Positions 1 through 5,860 of a stretch of 9,713 nt of DNA are shown here, piece after piece. Every line of letters begins with the position of its first letter. Positions within the stretch are counted from its first letter, which is position 1. The translations under genes were made by a program, and so were the position numbers. Source of the DNA: Scalindua sp964584595 (GTDB lineage Bacteria; Planctomycetota; Brocadiia; Brocadiales; Scalinduaceae); assembly GCA_964584595.1 (NCBI GenBank), contig CAZPAM010000084.1:1-9713 (forward strand). The letters are read 5' to 3'. The notes below the pieces were generated by a model. It searched no databases, was not told the origin of the DNA, and was given only the letters and a program-made list of their open reading frames with translations.

Positions 1-357
1 GAGAAACCGATTATTATAAGATTTCGAATCAGGCCTCAAAAAGGTCAGGCACTGCCGCCTTCTGACTGGGACATGGTAGGTGTAAATGATTTGAGTGCCA
101 GAGGTTTATTCTTTAATTCCAGCTACAACATTGAAATCGGAACTGTCCTGGATTTAAGGATCGGTTTCTCCACATCAACAGTTCCTGTAAAGTGTAAGGG
201 AATTGTCACCCGCGTCAAAAAGAATCCACACACATCTATATTTGGCATCGCAACTGCTTTTACGGAGATAGAAGAACGCGAAAAGGAGATGATAGACAGA
301 TTTGTCAATGCCACCTTAAACTCCAACCCTACTGCTATGCAATTTCAAGCTGCATAA
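1..357 (+). CDS. PilZ-domain protein, C-terminal part (5' end outside window)
   Basis: The reading frame is open from base 1, so the Met at 73 is not the start: it lies inside the domain, just before the signature motif. The visible 118 residues look like a PilZ domain, the usual cyclic-di-GMP receptor fold. The motif DLSARG (codons at 88-105) fits the PilZ D/N-x-S-x-x-G signature and is followed by a hydrophobic strand (LFF). The rest alternates short strands (VLDLRIGF, CKGIVTRVKK, FGIATAF) and ends in the acidic/basic helix typical of PilZ C-termini (EEREKEMIDRF). The other half of the binding site, the RxxxR motif, is probably upstream of the window. An R-x-x-x-R spacing does occur at codons 7 and 11, but it looks like part of the first strand. 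Ligand binding therefore cannot be judged. No other domain follows; the protein ends about 12 residues after the helix. The family call is fairly firm, the cellular role unknown. Confidence 0.8.
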   Translation, partial: EKPIIIRFRIRPQKGQALPPSDWDMVGVNDLSARGLFFNSSYNIEIGTVLDLRIGFSTSTVPVKCKGIVTRVKKNPHTSIFGIATAFTEIEEREKEMIDRFVNATLNSNPTAMQFQAA

Positions 358-621
358 GTAATAATTTTCATATCTCTACTTATCTAAATCGTTTTAAGGC
401 TTTAATTCCTTATACTTACTACCTCACTCATCATAATTAATTTTACTTCTTCCTTCATGGAGTATGTGAGTGTTCGCATTCCCTATTGTGAATCAAAATA
501 CCTTTTTTTCCATGCATCAATTCTACATCCCAAGATATCATTTTTAAAAGCAATTGTTTATTTATCCTATCAATGTATAATCTAGACTACTTTAACAAAT
601 TAAAATTATAATTACTCGCTA
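358..621. other. Intergenic spacer between PilZ gene and pnt operon
   Basis: This is a 264-bp AT-rich stretch with no credible ORF. It should contain the end of the PilZ transcript and the start of the pnt transcript. Possible secondary structure is weak: TAAGG/CCTTA with an 8-nt loop near 397-414, and CACTCA (425-430) facing TGAGTG (467-472) across a long loop. Neither is followed by a clean T-run, so no terminator is called. The promoter-like element at 554-581 is listed separately. Confidence 0.5.
554..581 (+). promoter_or_regulatory. Probable sigma70-type promoter of the pnt operon
   Basis: A perfect TATAAT lies at 576-581, with TTGTTT at 554-559 and a 16-bp spacer. The -35 matches the consensus only in TTG. 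Transcription would begin near 588, giving a leader of about 35 nt before the pntAA ATG. The placement is sensible, but AT-rich DNA yields such matches by chance. Confidence 0.45.
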
Positions 622-1773
622 ATGAAGATAGGTATTCCAAAAGAGACTTCTGAGGGAGAAAGACGTGTGTCTATTGTCCCAAAAACAGCTGCACAGCTTA
701 TAAAGGATGGCTACGATGTACTTATTGAGGCCAGCGCCGGAGAGGCGTCGTATTTCTCTGACACTGACTATAAACAGGCAGGTGCTACTATCGTTAATGA
801 TCCACAACTACTCTATTCAGGGGTTGATGTTATATTGAAGATTAGCCCCCCTCAAAGACATGAAATCGAGATGATGAATAGTGGCTTAATTTATATTGGT
901 TTTCTCTCTTCTGCTTTAGATTCTGAGTACATGAAACTGATGAAAGAAAGAAACATTACAAGCTTTGCCATAGAGTTTATTCCACGTATTTCACGTTCGC
1001 AAAGTATGGATGCATTAAGTTCAATGGCCAGTATTGCAGGTTATCGTGCTGTCCTGATAGCTGCACAACATCTCGGAAAATTCTTCCCTCTTATGATGAC
1101 AGCGGCAGGAACTATCCCACCGGCAAGTGTCCTGGTAATCGGTGCCGGGGTGGCCGGTTTACAGGCAATTGCCACTGCGCGCAGATTGGGTGCAAAAGTT
1201 GAGGCATTTGATACTCGCCCCGCAGTTAAAGAACAGGTAGAGAGCCTTGGGGCACAGTTCGTAGAGATGGAACTTGCAGAAGATGCCGAAACAGCGACCG
1301 GATACGCAAAAGAAATGACTGGCGAATTCATGAAAAAAGAACGTAAAATAATAGGTAACAGAGTCGCGCAAAACCATGTTGTAATCACGACTGCACAAGT
1401 CTTTGGAAAGAAGGCACCTGTACTGATAACAGAAGAAATGGTTAAAAAGATGCAAAAGGGTTCAGTCATCATAGATTTAGCCTCAGAACAAGGAGGAAAT
1501 TGCGAACTTACAGAGGCAGGAAGAAACATTAAGAAATATGGTGTTACTATATGCGGTGATGGAAGCCTTCCATCAACACTCTCGATCGATGCCAGTAGAA
1601 TGTATTCCAGAAATATTACACAATTCTTTAGACATTTATACAACACAGACGATGGCACTCCTGACTTCAAAGATAAAATTACTAAAGACTCGTGTGTCAC
1701 ATACAAGGGTGAAATCGTAAGTGAAATTGTAAAAAAGGCTCTTCAGAAGAAGGAAACTAACACATATGATTGA
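622..1773 (+). CDS. pntAA: NAD(P) transhydrogenase subunit alpha part 1 (NAD-binding dI)
   Basis: This is the soluble dI component of proton-translocating transhydrogenase. It binds NAD(H) and passes hydride to NADP bound on PntB at the cytoplasmic face. At 383 residues it matches the split three-subunit form (Rhodospirillum rubrum type) rather than the longer fused PntA. It opens with the AlaDH/PNT N-terminal signature (MKIGIPKETSEGERRVSIVP). The segment PRISRSQSMDALSS (121-134) carries the Arg, Gln, Asp and Ser residues of the dI active-site loop (R122, Q127, D130, S133). A Rossmann glycine motif GAGVAG is at 174-179, and D197 in AFDTRP sits where an acidic residue selects NAD over NADP. 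The stretch SVIIDLASEQGGNCE (281-295) and the later GDGSLPSTL are also typical. No convincing Shine-Dalgarno precedes the ATG, but the start fits the family N-terminus exactly. The 3' end overlaps pntAB by 8 bp, so translation is probably coupled. Confidence 0.97.
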   Translation: MKIGIPKETSEGERRVSIVPKTAAQLIKDGYDVLIEASAGEASYFSDTDYKQAGATIVNDPQLLYSGVDVILKISPPQRHEIEMMNSGLIYIGFLSSALDSEYMKLMKERNITSFAIEFIPRISRSQSMDALSSMASIAGYRAVLIAAQHLGKFFPLMMTAAGTIPPASVLVIGAGVAGLQAIATARRLGAKVEAFDTRPAVKEQVESLGAQFVEMELAEDAETATGYAKEMTGEFMKKERKIIGNRVAQNHVVITTAQVFGKKAPVLITEEMVKKMQKGSVIIDLASEQGGNCELTEAGRNIKKYGVTICGDGSLPSTLSIDASRMYSRNITQFFRHLYNTDDGTPDFKDKITKDSCVTYKGEIVSEIVKKALQKKETNTYD

Positions 1774-2059
1774 TCTATTACTGGTAGCACTCTATATCTT
1801 TGTCCTGGCAGTTTTTGTCGGATTTGAAACAATCACGAAGGTGCCACCCCTTCTGCACACACCGCTTATGTCCGGCACTAACGCAATATCGGGGATAACA
1901 CTGGTAGGAGCATTAATCAGTGCAGGCGCAGGCCACTCAACCCTTTGTACACTACTTGGCACACTAGCTGTAATAATCGCTACAATTAACGTTGTCGGAG
2001 GGTTTCTGGTTACAGACAGAATGCTGGAAATGTTTAAAAAGAAAAAAGGGGAAAGCTAA
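1766..2059 (+). CDS. pntAB: NAD(P) transhydrogenase subunit alpha part 2 (membrane dII segment)
   Basis: This is a 97-residue integral membrane protein that supplies part of the proton-conducting dII domain. Three hydrophobic segments are visible (about 3-20, 41-56 and 60-82). Between the first two lies the family's conserved cytoplasmic stretch VPPLLHTPLMSGTNAISGI (27-45 region). The third helix holds ATINVVGGFLVTDRML (72-87), including the conserved Asn (N75) and Gly pair, and is followed by a Lys-rich tail. Its length is usual for a stand-alone PntAB, although some orthologues have longer N-termini. The start overlaps the end of pntAA. A purine-rich AGAAGGA (1748-1754) lies about 11 nt upstream, a somewhat distant ribosome-binding site. 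pntB follows 20 bp after the stop. Confidence 0.96.
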   Translation: MIDLLLVALYIFVLAVFVGFETITKVPPLLHTPLMSGTNAISGITLVGALISAGAGHSTLCTLLGTLAVIIATINVVGGFLVTDRMLEMFKKKKGES

Positions 2060-2079
2060 AGCGTTTCATTCACTAAAAC

Positions 2080-3447
2080 ATGAATATAATAATTGTACTT
2101 GCATATCTTCTCTCATCCGTATTATTTATTCTAGGCCTAAAGAATCTCAGTTCACCAAAGACTGCACGCCGCGGCAATCTGTTTGCCATGATTGCAATGC
2201 TCATTGCAATAATAACAACACTAACAAAAAACGAAATTGTTGATTTCACTTTTATTATCATAGGCCTGATTATCGGCAGCACAATTGGTGTTATAATCGC
2301 CAAGAAGGTCAGCATGACGGCTATGCCGCAAATGGTAGCGCTCTTCAATGGTCTCGGAGGAGGTGCCTCCGCTTTTGTAGCATTAGCAGAGTACTATCGT
2401 TTAACAGGTGGACTAAAATCCCATATCATCATTTCAATGATAATCAGCTTTTTTGTAGGTGCGGTAACACTTACCGGCAGCCTTGTAGCTTTTGGTAAAT
2501 TACAGGGGATTATCAAATCAGCTCCTATAGTTTTCAAGGCTCAGCGCTTTCTAAATATACTGATATTTACGCTATTTCTGATTGCCGGAATTATGCTTAT
2601 AATTAACTCGGCTAACAGTACATACTTACTTGCCATTATTGCAATAGCCTTGATACTTGGAATCTTGCTCGTCATTCCTATTGGGGGCGCTGATATGCCG
2701 GTTGTCATATCATTACTAAACTCCTGTTCCGGCCTGGCAGCTGCTGCCACAGGCTTTGTACTCTCCAATAATATCCTTATCATCTGCGGCGCTCTGGTTG
2801 GTGCTTCAGGAATGATACTTACCCGTATTATGTGTAAAGCCATGAATCGTTCTATTTCTAATATTATTTTTGGATCGGTGGGAGCAATTTCAAAGGACAG
2901 CGAGAAAGATGATAAGCAAAAGGTTATTGCATACACTGAAGAAGACGCATCAATGATGCTTGAGAGCGCCCAGACAGTTATTATCATCCCGGGTTATGGA
3001 CTTGCAGTCGCTCAGGCACAATTTGCCTTGCAAGAGCTTGTAAAGACGCTTATTAATAATGGTATAAGCGTACGCTATGCAATCCATCCGGTTGCCGGGC
3101 GCATGCCTGGACATATGAACGTATTATTGGCGGAAGCAAATGTATCTTACGACCTTCTTTCCGACTTGGGTGACATTAACAATGATTTTCAGAATACAGA
3201 TGTTGCACTGGTTGTTGGTGCGAATGATGTTGTTAACCCGGCAGCAAGGGTTAATAGAGACAGCCCGCTTTATGGTATGCCTATTCTCAATGCAGACCAG
3301 GCAAAGAGTGTAATAATATGCAAGAGAAGCTTAAGTCCCGGCTTCAGCGGAGTAGATAATGAACTTTTTTATAACAAGAAGACAATGATGATATTCGGTG
3401 ATGCCAAAGACAGTATCAACGAGTTGATTAAGCTGCTAAAGGCCTGA
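2080..3447 (+). CDS. pntB: NAD(P) transhydrogenase subunit beta (membrane dII plus NADP-binding dIII)
   Basis: PntB completes the proton channel and binds NADP(H); the enzyme couples inward proton flow to NADPH formation. Residues 1-265 hold about eight to nine hydrophobic helices, and 285-455 form soluble dIII. Family hallmarks include MPQMVALFNGLGGG (82-95), IGGADMPVVISLLNS (201-215, with D205 and N214), the NADP fingerprint GYGLAVAQAQ (305-314), HPVAGRMPGHMNVLLAEA (336-353), GANDVVNPAA (380-389, with D383) and KRSLSPGFSG (415-424), which holds the Lys-Arg-Ser cluster that binds the NADP 2'-phosphate. Residue 90 is Asn where Escherichia coli has the proton-relay His91. From memory this Asn form occurs in many orthologues that share the NGxGGG motif, so the enzyme is probably active. 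The length of 455 is normal. There is no clear Shine-Dalgarno, so coupling to pntAB translation is likely. The N-terminus fits the family. Confidence 0.97.
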   Translation: MNIIIVLAYLLSSVLFILGLKNLSSPKTARRGNLFAMIAMLIAIITTLTKNEIVDFTFIIIGLIIGSTIGVIIAKKVSMTAMPQMVALFNGLGGGASAFVALAEYYRLTGGLKSHIIISMIISFFVGAVTLTGSLVAFGKLQGIIKSAPIVFKAQRFLNILIFTLFLIAGIMLIINSANSTYLLAIIAIALILGILLVIPIGGADMPVVISLLNSCSGLAAAATGFVLSNNILIICGALVGASGMILTRIMCKAMNRSISNIIFGSVGAISKDSEKDDKQKVIAYTEEDASMMLESAQTVIIIPGYGLAVAQAQFALQELVKTLINNGISVRYAIHPVAGRMPGHMNVLLAEANVSYDLLSDLGDINNDFQNTDVALVVGANDVVNPAARVNRDSPLYGMPILNADQAKSVIICKRSLSPGFSGVDNELFYNKKTMMIFGDAKDSINELIKLLKA

Positions 3448-3506
3448 TTAAATTTGCGCATTATGCCTCAATTATATTATTCCTATTTGAATCCTGCAGG
3501 GTTTTG

Positions 3507-3535
3507 TTGGCATATTATTTGCTATTTTTTATACA
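3507..3535 (+). promoter_or_regulatory. Sigma70-type promoter for the J-domain gene
   Basis: TTGGCA (3507-3512, five of six matches to the -35 consensus) is followed by a 17-bp spacer and TATACA (3530-3535, four of six matches to the -10). Transcription would begin around 3542, giving a leader of about 20 nt that contains the AAAGG ribosome-binding site at 3551-3555. It lies in the 115-bp gap after pntB, which suggests the J-domain gene is transcribed separately from the pnt operon. A weak hairpin (AATCC/GGGTT with a TGCA loop, 3490-3503) precedes it and is not convincing as a terminator. Confidence 0.6.
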
Positions 3536-3562
3536 AAATCTGGTCATTACAAAGGTATAATC

Positions 3563-4399
3563 ATGGCATATACGATAACGAGAACGAATTTAATCAATGA
3601 TTGCTATTTGTTATTTGGCTCTGAGATCTTCAATTATGTTGATTTTCTAAGAGGCCTCTCACCAACAGAACTTAAATCTGCTTACAGAAAAAAAGCTTTC
3701 GAGACACATCCCGACAGAGCCCGTACTCTTGGCGAAAACAGAGATACAATGGATGACCGTTTTAAGGCAGTGATCACGGCCTACGAAAGGTTAAGCTCAG
3801 TTGTTCAGGGAGGAATAGTACACATCCTAAGAGATCAAGCTCCCAGGAAAGAGAACACTGCGAGACCAAATCGCTACTCACAAGCAAGGCAAAAGAGTAC
3901 TTCAGGCTTTTCTTATACAGGTTATGTTAGAAATAGTAAGCATACGCAAATGGCGAGGAAGAGCCCCTCAGACCGTTTTTATAGCGGTAATATACCAAGG
4001 CGCGAATTATTAATCGGACAATTCTTATATTACTCTGGGCTTATTTCCTGGAAAACCTTATTCGATGCAGTTTATTGGCAACGAAAACGGCGTCCAGTCA
4101 TAGGCAAAATAGCGCTGGATTGGGGAATCCTCTCATCAGACGATATTAAAAAGATTTTAACAGAACGGAATTACAAAGAGCAATTCGGTGATTATGCCCT
4201 GCGTAATGGGTTTATAACTCACTTTGAACACTTAGCCATCGTTGGAAGGCAAAGAAAGCTGCAACCCCCAATTGGAGAATACTTTATAAAGCAAGGAATT
4301 GTTGCCCATACGGAATTGAAAAGAATGATTGAAAGTCTCAAAACTCACAATAGAAATGTGATAAAGCGTGCCAAAGGATTATTTAACTCACGGTTTTAG
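3563..4399 (+). CDS. J-domain protein with C-terminal tandem MshEN-like repeats
   Basis: This 278-residue soluble protein has no signal peptide or membrane segment. Residues about 24-80 form a DnaJ-type J domain: helix II (SPTELKSAYRKKAFE), the diagnostic HPD at 49-51, and helix III (FKAVITAYERLSS). J domains stimulate DnaK-type Hsp70 ATPases, so a co-chaperone role is likely. Residues about 90-147 are a polar, basic, probably disordered linker. Residues 150-259 hold four related 24-residue units ordered 24-5-24-4-24-5-24, the spacing of the MshEN (T2SS ATPase N-terminal) domain, here apparently twice. Each unit begins x-I/F-G and has a G-[LIF]-[ILV] turn. No DnaJ zinc-finger or substrate-binding C-terminal domain is present, so this is a class III J protein. 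The ATG is supported by AAAGG 7 nt upstream, the clearest ribosome-binding site in the window. The client or partner cannot be read from the sequence. Confidence 0.85.
   Translation: MAYTITRTNLINDCYLLFGSEIFNYVDFLRGLSPTELKSAYRKKAFETHPDRARTLGENRDTMDDRFKAVITAYERLSSVVQGGIVHILRDQAPRKENTARPNRYSQARQKSTSGFSYTGYVRNSKHTQMARKSPSDRFYSGNIPRRELLIGQFLYYSGLISWKTLFDAVYWQRKRRPVIGKIALDWGILSSDDIKKILTERNYKEQFGDYALRNGFITHFEHLAIVGRQRKLQPPIGEYFIKQGIVAHTELKRMIESLKTHNRNVIKRAKGLFNSRF
4010..4339 (+). repeat. Intragenic tandem repeat encoding duplicated MshEN-like domain
   Basis: Residues 150-173, 179-202, 207-230 and 236-259 of the J-domain protein are four 24-residue units. Units 1 and 3 end in Gln (Q173, Q230), and each is followed by a 5-residue spacer, RKRRP and RKLQP, so the repeat appears to be a duplicated pair. 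Each unit has Gly at its third position (G152, G181, G209, G238) and a second Gly seven residues later (G159, G188, G216, G245). The DNA copies are not near-identical, so the duplication is old. Confidence 0.7.
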
Positions 4400-4677
4400 G
4401 TCACTTAGAAAGAACATACCTGTAAGGCAATAATTGTACTAAAAATCCGCATAATGTACTTTTTTTGCACAATTTCCTCTCCAAAAACTTCTTCATAATG
4501 AGCCCCAAAACACATCTTTTGCCCAATTACACCCAAAAAAGTAATCACGGATTCATCACATATTACCAAAACGGATGAAGAATTTACATTTTTTAAGGAA
4601 AATTTAATAAAAACGATTTATAATATAATGTTATCTGCTTGTAACTATGGCAAGACTAATAAATTTATCATAGATTT
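4400..4677. other. Intergenic spacer between J-domain gene and lipoprotein gene
   Basis: This is a 278-bp AT-rich region with no credible ORF or RNA gene. Two overlapping TATAAT hexamers occur at 4619-4629, about 50 nt before the downstream ATG. They may be a -10 element, but no good -35 sits at the right spacing. An 8-bp inverted repeat (4489-4496 and 4575-4582) spans about 78 bp and may be chance. GTAC ... GTAC followed by seven Ts (near 4437-4467) is the nearest thing to a terminator for the J-domain gene, but its 4-bp stem is too short to call. Confidence 0.4.
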
Positions 4678-5811
4678 ATGAAGATATTGTTTAAAAACAG
4701 TTATTTACCACGAACCAGTGTGAAAACATTTATTGTCAAGCGTAATTTAATACTCTTGTTCTTAGCCCTATCCTCATGCAATTACTATCAGGAATTCTCT
4801 CAGCCAGTAATAACAACCAGCATGGTTCCAAAGGAATCGCAAATCAGAACAATTGCAATCCTGCCTTTTAAAAACCAATCAGAGAATGAGGAAATATCCA
4901 AAATATTGCGAGAAGCTGTTTTTCGTAACCTGAGTCTGAAAGGATATGATTTGATAAAGATAAAACAAATTGACCAACGGCTGGAGATGGCTTCATACCA
5001 TGCAGATGATATTAACACTATGGGAAATTATAAACTCGGCAGGATCCTGGAAGCCGATGCACTAATGTACGGTACTATCACAAAATGTGCTAAATTGTTT
5101 TATGTAGTTCACTCACGTATAGCTATAAGTGCGGAGTTGGAATTGATTGACACATTTGCTACCAAGACTATATGGAAAGCAAATCATGAAGAGTTAACCC
5201 ATAGCGGCACGCCACCCATGTCTCCATTCGCTATTCCGGAGAAAATAATCGAAAGCTCAATTAATGTAAGAGATAAGGTTATTATTGATACTGCAGACAC
5301 ACTTGCAAAAAAATTAGTTAAGGATATTCCTGAATGTGAAGCTCAAGATGTCCTGGTTCTGACAAATTACACCATTGAAATTCAAAATGTTGGTAATAGT
5401 AAAGTTGTACACTATAAGGTACAGCCAAAAGACACTCTGTTCAAGATAGCAAGAAAGTTCTACGGAAAAGGTTCCATGTGGAAGAATATAAAGTATGCCA
5501 ACGCCGAAATCCAGGATACATCATTAAGAATTGGACATGATATAGTCTTGCCGGATGTACCCGTTCTGGCAAATATAGATGAGGCAAAATTACTGGACAA
5601 AGAATTTTACACTAAAGCAGTCTATAAGGTAAAGTGGGGAGATTCACTATACAATCTGGCATCAGAACTATATCATGATGGGAGGAAATGGCCTGTTATT
5701 TACGAAGAAAACAAAGATGAAATCGAAGACAATAATGAACTGATAGTTGGACAGATATTAATAGTACCTCTCAATTCTTATACAAATAAAATTGGATACA
5801 CCCAATACTGA
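4678..5811 (+). CDS. Putative lipoprotein with GNA1162/DUF799-like domain and two LysM domains
   Basis: The 377-residue product has a basic N-terminus, a hydrophobic core (LILLFLA) and the lipobox LSSC with Cys34, so it is probably a lipoprotein anchored in the cell envelope. Residues about 56-215 resemble the GNA1162/DUF799 family of lipoproteins and related CsgG-like folds: a strand-rich opening (IRTIAILPFKNQS), then KGYDLIKI, LEADALMYGTIT, and a strand ending ELELIDTFATKTIW. Two LysM modules follow, at about 245-293 (HYKVQPKDTLFKIARKFYG...) and 315-364 (VYKVKWGDSLYNLASELY...); LysM binds N-acetylglucosamine polymers such as peptidoglycan. No ribosome-binding site supports the ATG at 4678. 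A GTG at 4720 (codon 15) would give a more typical 20-residue lipoprotein signal starting M-K-T-F-I-V-K-R and may be the true start. It appears to be transcribed alone and converges with the kinase gene. Its precise function is unknown. Confidence 0.75.
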   Translation: MKILFKNSYLPRTSVKTFIVKRNLILLFLALSSCNYYQEFSQPVITTSMVPKESQIRTIAILPFKNQSENEEISKILREAVFRNLSLKGYDLIKIKQIDQRLEMASYHADDINTMGNYKLGRILEADALMYGTITKCAKLFYVVHSRIAISAELELIDTFATKTIWKANHEELTHSGTPPMSPFAIPEKIIESSINVRDKVIIDTADTLAKKLVKDIPECEAQDVLVLTNYTIEIQNVGNSKVVHYKVQPKDTLFKIARKFYGKGSMWKNIKYANAEIQDTSLRIGHDIVLPDVPVLANIDEAKLLDKEFYTKAVYKVKWGDSLYNLASELYHDGRKWPVIYEENKDEIEDNNELIVGQILIVPLNSYTNKIGYTQY

Positions 5812-5860
5812 ATAAACACCTCACTCCAAAATCACATACAACGACACTTCAATACAACTG

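Noticed and set aside
73..357. Met at 73 as the start of the PilZ protein
   Set aside because: The frame is open to base 1 and encodes PilZ-like sequence before this Met, so the gene begins outside the window.
468..481. Short hairpin GAGTG-TTCG-CATTC as a terminator of the PilZ gene
   Set aside because: The 5-bp stem contains a G-U pair and is not followed by a T-run.
1041..1706. A 221-codon open frame on the - strand inside pntAA
   Set aside because: It lies fully antisense to a well-supported pntAA. Its translation is low-complexity, rich in Ser, Ala and Cys, and resembles no family.
4489..4582. 8-bp inverted repeat TTCTTCAT / ATGAAGAA in the spacer before the lipoprotein gene
   Set aside because: The arms are 78 bp apart in AT-rich DNA, with no further symmetry or nearby element, so chance is a sufficient explanation.
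5812..5860. Bidirectional terminator in the 49-bp convergent gap
   Set aside because: No inverted repeat followed by a T-run is visible on either strand.
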